64,000 bases of DNA from Pediococcus cellicola (GTDB lineage Bacteria > Bacillota > Bacilli > Lactobacillales > Lactobacillaceae). Numbering within the stretch: the first letter of the stretch is position 1; each line of letters opens with the position of its first letter. The DNA lies in contig NZ_JQBR01000004.1 in NCBI RefSeq assembly GCF_001438655.1, positions 1 through 64,000 on the forward strand, in the 5' to 3' direction. The notes beneath the pieces were generated by a model. The model was not told the origin of the DNA and searched no databases. It saw nothing but the letters and a program-made list of their open reading frames with translations. The translations under genes and the position numbers were made by a program. Below, piece after piece: positions 40,620 to 49,347 of this stretch.

Positions 40620-42062
40620 TCATTTTTTACCTGGTAGCCGCACCGTAAAAGTTGTACCCTTTCCCAACTGACTAGATACCTTAATTTGCCCATCATGAGC
40701 TTTAACCAATTGATGAACAATTGCCATACCGAGTCCAGACTCACCGTACTTGGTATTCTTACGAGAAACATCTGCTTTATAATACCGCTCCCAAATATTT
40801 TTCATTTGGTCTTCAGACATACCTATTCCTGTATCTGAAACGGTAACAATACAATTTTTCTTATCATCATTTTTCGCATGTACCGAAATTGTCCCACCGG
40901 TCGTAAACTGAATCGCGTTCTGCATAATATTAAACATAATCTGGACAAATCGATCATAATCTGCGTATGCCACCACATTAGTAGCGACTTGAATGACAAA
41001 GTGGTCTTTGGCCTCATCTGCTTTTTTCTGAAGTTGCTCTACCAAATTATTTATCACTTCATGGACATAAATTTCATGTCGATTCAACACAATTTGATTG
41101 GTCCGAATTTTTTCGTAATCCAAATTATCATTAACCAATCGGATGAGACGCTTCGTTTCGTTACTCATCAGCTGCAAACTTTCTTCTTTGCTCTCTTCTG
41201 GAATTGCATCATACGTAAGCCCCTCGAGTAAACCATTAATGGTGGTTAACGGCGTGCGCATTTCATGGGCAGCATCCGCTAAAAACTCACGTCGCCGTTG
41301 CTCTTGTCGTTTAATTTCTTCGTTGGATGCTTTGAGAGACTCCGTCATATGGTTAAAGTCAGATGCTAGCCCATCAATTTCATCATTACCTTTTGTAGGA
41401 ACCGTAATGTCGAAGTTTCCTTCACCAATTTTGTGTGCTGCTCTGCGGATACGGTCAATTCGAGAAACCGAATACTTGGCTAGCGCGTACGCGATTAGAA
41501 TTGAAACCAATCCAGAAATCAAAAAAGCAATTAAAAGATTGTGTTGAATTTTTCGCATGTTAGACTCAATATTAGCTACCGGAGACCCTACTGAGATCAC
41601 GGCAATTAAAGTGCCGTCCTCATTGCGGTACGGCTTTATAATATCTGTCGTGGGATGTTGTTTGCGCCCCACTTGATTTAATCGTCGGTCAGACTTGGTC
41701 GTTAGTGTTTCACCTTGTTTTAATTTTTTCCACTGCGCATTAGTAATGGCCGGCGAGTAATCATTTTTCGGATAGGCAATCGTATTTTGCTTGTTATAAA
41801 TAGTGAAGTGAATAGCCTGATTAGCCAACAGGCGTTCACTATTTTGCAAGCCAGTAATTTGGATACCTGCAAACTCCCCATCTGTATTGACCACAACGGA
41901 TTGTTGAAAGACGCTATCCGCATACCCCTCCAACTGTTTCCAAGTATCTCGATACACCATACGATTAGAAAACTGAATAAAGGCGATTCCAAACACAATT
42001 ACCGTCGTGAAGATTACCACAAAAAAGGCAAGCATCTGTTGGTAAAGGAGTTTTAATTTCAT
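40620..42062 (-). CDS. Sensor histidine kinase, two-membrane-helix HAMP type
   Basis: 480 residues: membrane helix 1 (11-31), extracytoplasmic sensor of about 140 residues, helix 2 (175-195), HAMP (197-250), HisKA with phospho-acceptor His266 in DAAHEMRTPL, and a HATPase_c domain (370-480) with N box, DTGIGM and GLGMAI. Two bases after the response regulator stop. PhoR/CssS-like architecture; the signal is unknown, envelope stress being common for the class. Confidence 0.9.
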   Translation of the reverse strand: MKLKLLYQQMLAFFVVIFTTVIVFGIAFIQFSNRMVYRDTWKQLEGYADSVFQQSVVVNTDGEFAGIQITGLQNSERLLANQAIHFTIYNKQNTIAYPKNDYSPAITNAQWKKLKQGETLTTKSDRRLNQVGRKQHPTTDIIKPYRNEDGTLIAVISVGSPVANIESNMRKIQHNLLIAFLISGLVSILIAYALAKYSVSRIDRIRRAAHKIGEGNFDITVPTKGNDEIDGLASDFNHMTESLKASNEEIKRQEQRRREFLADAAHEMRTPLTTINGLLEGLTYDAIPEESKEESLQLMSNETKRLIRLVNDNLDYEKIRTNQIVLNRHEIYVHEVINNLVEQLQKKADEAKDHFVIQVATNVVAYADYDRFVQIMFNIMQNAIQFTTGGTISVHAKNDDKKNCIVTVSDTGIGMSEDQMKNIWERYYKADVSRKNTKYGESGLGMAIVHQLVKAHDGQIKVSSQLGKGTTFTVRLPGKK

Positions 42063-42064
42063 TC

Positions 42065-42787
42065 CTAATCCCTCGCTTTGCTATCGTCAAACTTATAGCC
42101 AACTCCCCAAACCGTCTGAATAATCTGCGGTCCTACCTTTTCAATTTTTTGCCGTAATTTTTTTATATGTGCATCAACTGTACGTTCATCCCCATAAAAC
42201 TCATAATTCCAAACCAATTGCAGTAACTGTTCGCGTGAAAAAACTTGCCTTGGCTTTTGTGCTAAAGTCTTTAGTAAATCGAACTCTTTAGGTGTTAAAT
42301 CAGGAATCAATTTGCCATCCAAATAAGCTTCTCTAGTAGATGAACTTAACTTAAAGTTGTGTGTTTCGACATCGAAATGGTTTTTTCCAGTTTGCGTTTC
42401 GTTTTCATTCGCGACACCCATTTGTGCGCGGCGGTGTAAGGCTTTAATTCGTGCAATTAAGGTAATGGGACTAAAGGGCTTGGTCACGTAATCGTCCGCA
42501 CCCATCTCTAATCCCAAAACTTGATCACTCTCAGAATCCCTGGCGGTCAACATAATAATCGGCACTGTTTTCGAAATTTCACGAATTTCCGAACTCACTT
42601 CCATGCCGTCTTTACCGGGCAAATTTAAATCCAGCGTAATCATATCCCAATCATCTGGAGATTGTTTGAACATTTCAACGGCCTCATTACCATCGTAAGC
42701 AAACGAGGCATCCCACTGTTCTTTTTTGAAGAACATCCCCATCATTTCAGATACGGACTTGTTATCCTCAATCATCAAAATTTTCAT
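42065..42787 (-). CDS. OmpR/PhoB family response regulator
   Basis: 240 residues. Receiver domain with phospho-acceptor Asp53 (ITLDLNLPGKDG), Thr/Lys switch residues (LTARD; Lys103 in DDYVTKPF) and a C-terminal winged helix (ERTVDAHIKKLRQKIE). The ATG at 42787 begins MKILMIEDN, the normal receiver start, with GGAGG upstream. Cognate of the adjacent kinase. Confidence 0.92.
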   Translation of the reverse strand: MKILMIEDNKSVSEMMGMFFKKEQWDASFAYDGNEAVEMFKQSPDDWDMITLDLNLPGKDGMEVSSEIREISKTVPIIMLTARDSESDQVLGLEMGADDYVTKPFSPITLIARIKALHRRAQMGVANENETQTGKNHFDVETHNFKLSSSTREAYLDGKLIPDLTPKEFDLLKTLAQKPRQVFSREQLLQLVWNYEFYGDERTVDAHIKKLRQKIEKVGPQIIQTVWGVGYKFDDSKARD

Positions 42788-42950
42788 CCTGGCCCCTCCT
42801 CCAAATTTATCCATGTTCTTAGTATAATTCAAAGTGTCGCTTAAACCTAGCCACGAATGAAGTTTAACGTCATCTTTTCATCAAATAGTGTCTTGTTCTA
42901 CAATTAATTCATAACAGAGTAAAAAACTTAATTATTTAGTTTGAAAAGGC

Positions 42951-42956
42951 TATAAT
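42951..42956 (+). promoter_or_regulatory. -10 box upstream of the DUF805 gene
   Basis: TATAAT with a weak TTAATT 17 bases upstream; leaves an untranslated leader of about 90 bases. Confidence 0.4.
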
Positions 42957-43055
42957 CAACTTATAGTTATTCAAAACTAATATCGGACAGTTATCTTGGC
43001 AATTTAAATCATTCAAAAGTCATTTTTACTAGATAACGTCTTAGGAGGAAATATT

Positions 43056-43421
43056 ATGATAGAAGCATACGGAAAATTTTGGCGCAATATTACTGATTTT
43101 TCAGGAGTTGCGAAACGTGGCGAATATTGGTGGCCAGCCATCATTAACTGGATTCTTGGCTCACTTATTGTGACAATTATTCAGTTAATCATGGGCCATC
43201 CTATATCTGAGATTTATACTTGGCAAGACGTTGGTGTTTCCTCGATCAGAAATATCGTGTTATTCATCGTTTGGATTGCAACTTTATCGGTTTCGATTCG
43301 GCGTTTGCATGATACTGATCGTTCCGGCTGGTGGATACTCATTCAAATCATTCCCCTTATTGGTACGATCTGGTTTTTCATCTTGATGCTCTTACCTGGA
43401 AAACCAGGACGCTGGAACTAA
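43056..43421 (+). CDS. DUF805 family membrane protein
   Basis: 121 residues. Starts with the soluble W/F-rich YGKFWRNITDFSGVAKRGEYWW, then three to four membrane helices and the conserved SIRRLHDTDRSGWW and IWFFILMLLPGKPG. DUF805 proteins are small membrane proteins of unknown role. Strong AGGAGG site. A Nudix gene follows 19 bases later. Confidence 0.85.
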   Translation: MIEAYGKFWRNITDFSGVAKRGEYWWPAIINWILGSLIVTIIQLIMGHPISEIYTWQDVGVSSIRNIVLFIVWIATLSVSIRRLHDTDRSGWWILIQIIPLIGTIWFFILMLLPGKPGRWN

Positions 43422-43440
43422 TCCACTAGGAAGTGTGCAC

Positions 43441-43890
43441 ATGGATCCAAATTTAAATGACATTATTTTTACAAACAAAAAGTACAAATTCAATTTTCGA
43501 TCGGCTGGTTTACTAGAGTCCCACCACCGTTACTTAGTGCATGTCACGCAGGATTCGGCAGCTCATTTTACATTTATTGGTGGTAAAGTTAAATTTGATG
43601 AATCATCAAAAGATGCCATTCTAAGAGAATTTTGGGAAGAATTGCACATTCATGTGCAGATTGATCGCCTATTATTTGTCATTGAACATCGCATGCCGAA
43701 TAACTTTCAGCAAGTAGTACTCTTATATCTAGTTAGGACCCAAGATACTATTCCGAAGTACACCAACAAGCACCACAAATTGGCGTGGCAATCCTTTACT
43801 GAATTACAGCACATTGACATCCAGCCCAATGTCTTCCAAGGTTTAAAAGAAATTCCAAAGCACACGCAATATTGGCAAGACATTTCCTGA
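43441..43890 (+). CDS. Nudix hydrolase
   Basis: 149 residues. Nudix box GKVKFDESSKDAILREFWEELHI fits Gx5Ex7REUxEExGU apart from His at the usual Gly. Substrate (nucleoside diphosphate derivative) unknown. ATG at 43441 preferred over a GTG two codons earlier because AGGA is better spaced. Co-oriented with the DUF805 gene and ended by a strong terminator. Confidence 0.82.
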   Translation: MDPNLNDIIFTNKKYKFNFRSAGLLESHHRYLVHVTQDSAAHFTFIGGKVKFDESSKDAILREFWEELHIHVQIDRLLFVIEHRMPNNFQQVVLLYLVRTQDTIPKYTNKHHKLAWQSFTELQHIDIQPNVFQGLKEIPKHTQYWQDIS

Positions 43891-43898
43891 TCGTAAAT

Positions 43899-43937
43899 AA
43901 AAGCGAGAGCGGGTATTTTCCCAGCTCTCGCTTTTTT
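43899..43937. terminator. Bidirectional terminator between two convergent Nudix genes
   Basis: Stem AAAAGCGAGAGC / GCTCTCGCTTTTTT. Confidence 0.9.
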
Positions 43938-43945
43938 AATAAAAT

Positions 43946-44455
43946 CTATTTCTTATCAAACACCTGTGACTGTAAAACTTTCCAATCACGAAATACCTGG
44001 TCGGAAACGTCAAATTGCTCATCATTTTCAAGATACGCCTTTGCTTTTAAAACCAGTGGCGAAGCATTGCTGGAATTCAATTGGTCTAACGACAGCCATT
44101 TGGCTCCTAAAGAATCTTGCCCCACAAATTGAGAAGCATATGCAACTGTTGTTCCTTGCCACTCATTCACACGATAAAACACACAAATATGCTGATTATA
44201 CAACCATTTTTCATAATGCCAAGGATATTTAAAGCTCGTCGTTCCGAGTTGATTTAGCTTGATAACTTGTAGGCCTGTTTCTTCTTCAATTTCACGTCCA
44301 ATCGCTTTTTCAAGTGATTCTCCATCTTCTAAGCTGCCTCCTGGTAAATCGTAGCGATTAATATAAGGCCCACCATTTTTCTTAATGACTACTAATTTAT
44401 TTTTGTGTGTGATTACACCATATACACCAAAAGCACGATGGTATTTTTTAGTCAT
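43946..44455 (-). CDS. Nudix hydrolase
   Basis: 169 residues. Full Nudix box GGSLEDGESLEKAIGREIEEETGLQV at about residues 36-61. N-terminal YHRAFGVYGVITHKNKLVVIKK is a typical Nudix strand pair. ATG at 44455 chosen because AAGGAGG lies 9 bases upstream. Substrate unknown. Convergent with, but not closely similar to, the plus-strand Nudix protein. Confidence 0.85.
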   Translation of the reverse strand: MTKKYHRAFGVYGVITHKNKLVVIKKNGGPYINRYDLPGGSLEDGESLEKAIGREIEEETGLQVIKLNQLGTTSFKYPWHYEKWLYNQHICVFYRVNEWQGTTVAYASQFVGQDSLGAKWLSLDQLNSSNASPLVLKAKAYLENDEQFDVSDQVFRDWKVLQSQVFDKK

Positions 44456-44718
44456 CTGGTCAATCCTCCTTAGACCAATTAGAAACTGCATATATTACTA
44501 CAAAATAATTCATCCGCCCCGAAAATTGTAATTGTTCTGATTTACGATTTAAATCAAATTTCTCTTACAAACACAAAAGGCCATTTATCAATTTCCAACT
44601 CATTTAAATTTATTTCTAATTCTTGGTTGATTTTACTGTAAATCATCACGTCTCACAAGGACCACTGTCAATTAATACAGCTATCGTCAGCTCATCTCCA
44701 CATGATTTCTAAATTGCA

Positions 44719-45309
44719 CTACGCAAACGGATTTCCATATTTATCACAATATTTGTAAAAACCTAATTTATACAAATCTGTAGCTTTATCTGCCTCTGAA
44801 TTGGGAAGAAAATGGATCATTTTTAATACAAGATTAGTAAATTCCAACGCAGCAGTGCCATTAGCCGTGACAAGATTACGATCATGCACAGCTTGTACAG
44901 GAATAAATTCAGTTTGATTCGTATATTCTTTAAAATCATGCCATAAATACTGGGCGTTGCCAGTATGCTTATAATGCAGTAACAGTCCATTCTCAGCCAA
45001 ATAATCTACTGCACCGCAAATGGCTGCGGTCGGTTTATTCGCAGCTAAGTGAGTTGCAATGAACTTTTTTAATGGTTCGTTTTTAATCTTCCATGAATTG
45101 CCACCAATCAATACGAGAAGGTCACATGGTTCGGCCAGTTCATCAATTAAATAATTCACTCTAGTTTCAAAACCACCAATTGATGCCACTAGTTTAGTCG
45201 TTGAACAGGTTTTTACGTTCCAAGCGACACTTTTATTTAACTGACTTGCCAAATAACCATACTCCCAATCCGCATAGTCCTCTAACATCACAAAAATTGC
45301 GTTTTTCAT
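44719..45309 (-). CDS. DJ-1/PfpI family protein
   Basis: 196 residues, class I glutamine amidotransferase-like fold. Nucleophile cysteine in PTAAICGAVDYLAENGLL, preceded by the conserved VLIGGNSWK. Family roles include glyoxalase/deglycase, chaperone or protease-like functions; the exact one is unknown. ATG at 45309 chosen for GGAGG 8 bases upstream. Its promoter carries a LexA-like palindrome, suggesting stress control. Confidence 0.85.
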   Translation of the reverse strand: MKNAIFVMLEDYADWEYGYLASQLNKSVAWNVKTCSTTKLVASIGGFETRVNYLIDELAEPCDLLVLIGGNSWKIKNEPLKKFIATHLAANKPTAAICGAVDYLAENGLLLHYKHTGNAQYLWHDFKEYTNQTEFIPVQAVHDRNLVTANGTAALEFTNLVLKMIHFLPNSEADKATDLYKLGFYKYCDKYGNPFA

Positions 45310-45327
45310 TATATAATCCTCCATTTG

Positions 45328-45380
45328 CGAATGTATGTTCGCCATATTGCTAATATACATCTCCCAATAGTTAAATACAA
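45328..45380 (-). promoter_or_regulatory. Promoter and LexA-like box of the DJ-1/PfpI gene
   Basis: Minus strand TTGTAT (45375-45380), 17 bases, TATATT (45352-45357). Just downstream, CGAACATACATTCG (45328-45341) matches the Gram-positive LexA/DinR box (CGAACRNRYGTTCG) at 13 of 14 positions and extends to GCGAA/TTCGC arms. Confidence 0.6.
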
Positions 45381-45457
45381 TGAAATTTTAAGCTGTTCTC
45401 AATAGTGGCACTCTCACATTATTTATTAAAAGAATTGCTAAGCTTATTCACTAGCAC

Positions 45458-45895
45458 TTATTTGATTGGAATTAAAATTTCACAATATCCTCTATCAACG
45501 AAAGTCTGTTGATAACGTTCAATGACCGGTTGCTTAACCATATTTACATGATGATCATCAATTATTTGACACATATTCCTGTAAAATTCATTGATCGATT
45601 TTTCGTCATGACTAATTAAAAAAACAGCGTATTTTCCTCCCGGCAAAATTCTTTGTTCAACGGCCGTTCTAAATTTACTTTTATTGATAATAAGACACGT
45701 ATCATAACGACAATTCTCATTAGCAATTATTTGGGGATCATCCAACGCTATCCCTAAAATGGTTGATCCTCTAAAAAGGCCTTCAGATCTAACCCAATTT
45801 TTAAAAGATGTCATTAATTTGTTATTTTCTATTCCATAAGGACCTATTCGTCTAAAATAGGCGACTCTTGTTGGTCTTAAACATTCAATATTCAT
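45458..45895 (-). CDS. GyrI-like small-molecule-binding domain protein
   Basis: 145 residues. Matches the SbmC/GyrI (AraC effector-binding) fold: RVAYFRRIGPYG at the start, ALDDPQI, CRYDTCLII, LPGGKYAVFLISH and EILIPIK at the end. No DNA-binding domain is present, so it is a stand-alone binder of hydrophobic or cationic ligands, or a gyrase-protecting protein. Single gene in an accessory stretch. Confidence 0.82.
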   Translation of the reverse strand: MNIECLRPTRVAYFRRIGPYGIENNKLMTSFKNWVRSEGLFRGSTILGIALDDPQIIANENCRYDTCLIINKSKFRTAVEQRILPGGKYAVFLISHDEKSINEFYRNMCQIIDDHHVNMVKQPVIERYQQTFVDRGYCEILIPIK

Positions 45896-46100
45896 TTTTA
45901 CGCTACTCCGATTCTAATACTCAGGCGCCCTGTATTAGTAGCATACCGCCAGTTAAAATGAAATGCATTATTTTTTTATACGAATTTAATTCACATCTTT
46001 ATGTGAATCCAAATTGTAAAGATGAAAATACATGTTTATTTATGAAGCTTAACAATCTGAGTTACTTTACTCATCATTTCGATTATTTACATACCGCTTC

Positions 46101-46132
46101 AAAAAAATAGAAACTATTTTCATAGTTTCTAT
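46101..46132 (-). terminator. Terminator of the LPQTxE surface protein gene
   Basis: Stem AATAGAAACTAT / ATAGTTTCTATT followed on the minus strand by TTTTTT. Confidence 0.8.
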
Positions 46133-46185
46133 TACGGTATAAAATATTCAACTCATTAAGAACAGCCTAATTTTTGGACATTTAA

Positions 46186-46899
46186 TTATATTTTATATTT
46201 ATTTACCAATTTATAATCAAATATCCACCAAAACATACTTACACAGAACAACATACCCATAATCACTGATATGAAACTACCATTCTTTTCAGACGTTTGT
46301 GGTAAAACACTCGATTTATTAGAAATATCTTTGTTAGAAGTGCTTTTTATCGTACTAATTTTATTTGCCTTTTTAGCAACAACACTCGTTTTGTTTGTCG
46401 TGCTTGTAGTATTAGCATTTGTAACGGACTTTGTTTTATCTGCCTTGCTATCCGTTTGGGCATCATCCTTATTATTCGAAGATTTTGAAGATGAATCATC
46501 TATGCTATCAAGGCCTACCCAATCAGAAGATTCCATTGATTTTGGAAACGGCGTTCTGCTCCATCTGATTACGTGTGTTTTCTTGTTTTCTTCCATATAA
46601 AAACTTGGGTCTCCCATTGTGGCGCCTTTTTCAAGACTTTCTTCTCTCGCATCATTTTCAGAAGAATCTAGAGACGAGTTATTCACGTTTGAAGAAGATG
46701 CTTTTTCCATTGTTATTTTTATGTTCGAAGTTGGATCCTTCATTGTGGCGCCTTGTTCTGAACTATCGATACTTTCTGAGTCAGACGAATTATTTGAGCT
46801 TGCACTCGTGGTAGCTGCATCTGCTACGCTACCAAAATTCATAAATAATGAAATTGTTACCACTGAAACTATCCCAATTAAACCTTTTTTATTTAACAT
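46186..46899 (-). CDS. Cell-wall-anchored surface protein with LPQTxE sorting signal
   Basis: 237 residues. Signal peptide (about 1-28), a Ser/Asn/Asp-rich low-complexity body, then LPQTSEKNG (around 199), a hydrophobic helix and a KYKI-type basic tail: a sortase substrate using the LPQTxE form known from L. plantarum-type lactobacilli. Two short units EQGATMKDP and EKGATMGDP are duplicated about 42 residues apart; a 14-base DNA repeat (46615-46628 and 46741-46754) underlies them. No adhesin or enzyme domain is recognisable. Confidence 0.8.
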   Translation of the reverse strand: MLNKKGLIGIVSVVTISLFMNFGSVADAATTSASSNNSSDSESIDSSEQGATMKDPTSNIKITMEKASSSNVNNSSLDSSENDAREESLEKGATMGDPSFYMEENKKTHVIRWSRTPFPKSMESSDWVGLDSIDDSSSKSSNNKDDAQTDSKADKTKSVTNANTTSTTNKTSVVAKKANKISTIKSTSNKDISNKSSVLPQTSEKNGSFISVIMGMLFCVSMFWWIFDYKLVNKYKI

Positions 46900-47082
46900 A
46901 TCTTAATTCCCCCCGAAAAAATTTTGTAACTAATATTGTAAACACTGATAACTGACATTATCGCTTTCGATGAAAAGGGTAACACACCATTTCGTGTTTT
47001 TCAAATCAGCAATCACGATTTCTCCCCTGGAAGTTAGTTAATATTAAGCAACTAATATTTCAAGGCACTATTTCTTACGTTT

Positions 47083-47119
47083 AATTAAAGAAGTAGAAAC
47101 TTTTTTTCAAGCTTCCACT
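47083..47119 (-). terminator. Weak terminator after the nuclease pseudogene
   Basis: Minus-strand AGTGGAAGCTT pairs with AAGTTTCTACT (two G-U pairs); the T tail is poor. Confidence 0.4.
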
Positions 47120-47128
47120 GTTATATAA

Positions 47129-47961
47129 CTATTCGGTTGAGTCACTTACTTTCATTGACCGATCAATCTTGGAACGTCCAGTCGTATAATCAAATTTAAC
47201 TCCTGACTCGACATTCCAAAAAAACACGTTAAAATCAAGTGATTTATCTGTTGATAATGCTTGTAAATGATAACCAATTGGCATTAAATCCTGATTCTTA
47301 AAAACAGTTGAAACCTGATAAATCACTCTTTTATTCGCTTCTAAAGTATTACGGACTCTTTCTTCAAATAGTTGCATGGTTTTTTGATTACTAAATTCCG
47401 TTTGAGTTGATAAATTTTTAGGATTGTCCAGCAATCCCAACTCATTAACATCATATTGACCGTCCTTATTAAATTTGCCTGTAATTGAATAAGCTAGGAG
47501 ATGTCCACCGTGAAGTACCTCAATTTGCCGGCCATTAATACTCCTATAGGTCACCAATCTTGACTAGTACGTGTGCTTGATTGAACCAAATTACGTCGTT
47601 CCAAATACCCAGTTACCGTGATTGTTCGATTCAAGTTGTCTAAACTTCCATAACTTATTTTCCAAGCAGCCGTATTCAAAGTACTTTTATTACCATTTAC
47701 TTTTAAATATGCGGTACCAACACTTTTAAATGTCAAACTACGTAAATTATCATCTTTAACATTTTGAATACCGTTGCTTTTATTGGTTATTCTGATCTGC
47801 TCAGATAAATTTTGTCCCAATCCTTGATCTATATAATTCTTGACCGATTATCGATTGACACCCAACAAAGCCGTAATAACAACGAATAAAGTTACCAGCC
47901 AATTAGTAGTTTCTTTCCAATCCTCACTAGATTTCTTCGCTGACAAATGAATGCCGTTCAT
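47129..47961 (-). pseudogene. Broken DNA/RNA non-specific endonuclease (EndA type)
   Basis: Pieces of one nuclease lie in order on the minus strand. From ATG 47961: a membrane anchor (WLVTLFVVITALLGVNR) ended by an in-frame TAA; the same frame goes on with YLKVNGNKSTLN and YGSLDNLNR up to 47551; then the frame shifts and GGHLLAYSITG, NPKNLSTQTEFSNQ, NKRVIYQVSTVF and FNVFFWNV follow to 47129. These match the order of competence-type EndA nucleases. The catalytic DRGH is degraded to HGGH. At least one stop, one frameshift and a lost active-site pair point to a decayed gene. Confidence 0.78.
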
Positions 47962-48121
47962 CAGTATTTTTGACTAAGATCTTTGCTATTCCTAAATAAT
48001 CTGATGCCTCTTCATAAGTTGCAATTTTTGTCGCATCTTTCTCAGAAACACTAACTTCCACTAAATCTAAATAGGTCCAAACAAATTTATTATTTTTCGT
48101 ATCTTTTACACGATAGGCCAT
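47927..48121 (-). CDS. Small protein of unknown function
   Basis: 64-residue soluble acidic protein (MAYRVKDTKNNKFVW at the start). AAGGAG lies 9 bases before the ATG at 48121, favouring this over an upstream start. No family recognised. Its 3' end overlaps the 5' end of the nuclease pseudogene by 35 bases in another frame, so it may have been co-transcribed with the intact nuclease. Confidence 0.5.
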   Translation of the reverse strand: MAYRVKDTKNNKFVWTYLDLVEVSVSEKDATKIATYEEASDYLGIAKILVKNTDERHSFVSEEI

Positions 48122-48333
48122 AAAAAAACGCTCCTTAAACAAAAATAACTGCTCCACTGATTTAAAATGAACAGCTAGTTAATGACACTGAGAATTTCAT
48201 CTGTTGTCAATCATAAATTAGTTGGCGAATCTTATTTTGAACTAGGCAATTATTTCAAATGAAAATAGCCTTCAGAACAAACCGCATAAAAACGGCATTC
48301 TGAAGACTATTGACAGCTATCTTATTCACTTAA

Positions 48334-48702
48334 TGGAGTCGGCGGGGATCGAACCCGCGTCCAAGCATATTGCCACCCAGATATCTACGCTCATAGGCAT
48401 ACTATTTAAATTTCACTAATCAAAACACCGTATGTCAGGGTTCTCTTGACCAGCTAATCTGATTAGTCTCTTCAAGTCACTTCAGATGGGAGTACCTTGC
48501 GTGAGTCCACTAAATTTAAGACCTGTATCTAACACATGGACGATGCCAGGCAGATCTACGTTAAGCTGTTATTAAGCAGCTAAAGCGTAAGAATTGTTAT
48601 TATTTTTTGCAGTTATAATTTAAACTGAACGTTTTTACGTAGACGTAACCTACGAAGCGCAATCCAGACTCAACCTATACCTGTCGAATCCATAACGACC
48701 CC
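48334..48702 (-). ncRNA. ssrA: Transfer-messenger RNA (tmRNA)
   Basis: Minus-strand 369-base RNA. The 5' end GGGGTCGTTATGGATTCGAC pairs with the 3' end CGACTCCA to form the tRNA-like half, with the T arm GCGGGTTCGATCCCCGC. The tag frame (48572-48610) starts at GCA and encodes AKNNNNSYALAA followed by TAA. Rescues stalled ribosomes and marks products for proteolysis. Confidence 0.97.
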
Positions 48703-48753
48703 AAAACAACACTACTAATATACCACAGCCTAATACAAAAGCAATTATCTAGC

Positions 48754-48903
48754 TCACTTTTGTGACTGGGTTCCAGAATTAGATGCGGGAACCAAGGCAA
48801 TTTGACCACGAGAAACCATCGTAACTAATAATTTGTTCACAAGGTCCGCATTCGAAACATTTTTAAGCAAATACTCTAATAACGCATTTTTGGTTTTTCT
48901 CAT
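48754..48903 (-). CDS. Small protein of unknown function
   Basis: 49 residues, too short for most gene finders. Preceded by AGGAGG at 9-base spacing. Amphipathic N-terminal half (NALLEYLLKNVSNADLVNKL) and a polar tail (NSGTQSQK). No family recognised; it might be a small regulatory or assembly peptide. It lies just upstream of the tmRNA gene on the same strand. Confidence 0.5.
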   Translation of the reverse strand: MRKTKNALLEYLLKNVSNADLVNKLLVTMVSRGQIALVPASNSGTQSQK

Positions 48904-49113
48904 TGTAAAATCCTCCTATGGCTCTCTCCATTTAAACCCTATCTTAGGTACCAATATAAGGGTTCATCAGACAATTGTCAACCAAGAACCCCACTATTTA
49001 GGGGACACATTTAAAAAAGTTTAACATTCAATGTGATCGGTTTCATTTTCGGGTGGTAATTAGAATCATTTTAAACTAAAATAGTAGTAGTAATATTCAA
49101 GGGAGGCATTAAC

Positions 49114-49275
49114 ATGACTGGGAATTCTAAATTCACCGCAATTCTATTTTTTCTTTTCTATTTAATTTTGACTTACTTTGTATTCATACACCAGAATATG
49201 ATTGCTATGTACATGATGGCAATCGGAATGTTGTTAGAAGCCACAATCAACCTTTGGCATATGTTCAAATCTTAA
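49114..49275 (+). CDS. Small membrane protein
   Basis: 53 residues, two hydrophobic helices (about 7-25 and 29-49) with a methionine-rich centre (NMIAMYMMAIGML). GGGAGG lies 8 bases before the ATG. No family recognised. Lies 72 bases before the LicD gene on the same strand, possibly co-transcribed. Confidence 0.55.
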   Translation: MTGNSKFTAILFFLFYLILTYFVFIHQNMIAMYMMAIGMLLEATINLWHMFKS

Positions 49276-49347
49276 TGAAATCAGCTTGGCATAGAGTCAC
49301 CGGACAGTGTACACTTAAGGTATTAGATAAACAAGGAGTTTTACTTT

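Noticed and set aside
45868-46110. 80-codon plus-strand open frame in the GyrI-surface protein gap
   Set aside because: Starts inside the GyrI-like gene on the other strand, no ribosome site, ends in a terminator stem.
46619-46906. 95-codon plus-strand open frame opposite the surface protein
   Set aside because: Antisense image of a Ser-rich low-complexity gene; a shadow of its codon bias.
47551-47557. Programmed frameshift joining the two nuclease frames
   Set aside because: No slippery heptamer with downstream structure was seen, there is also an in-frame stop in the N-terminal part, and the DRGH motif is degraded, so decay is the simpler reading.
48833-49024. 63-codon plus-strand open frame near tmRNA
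   Set aside because: Opposite the better supported 49-residue gene, which has a strong ribosome site; this frame has none.
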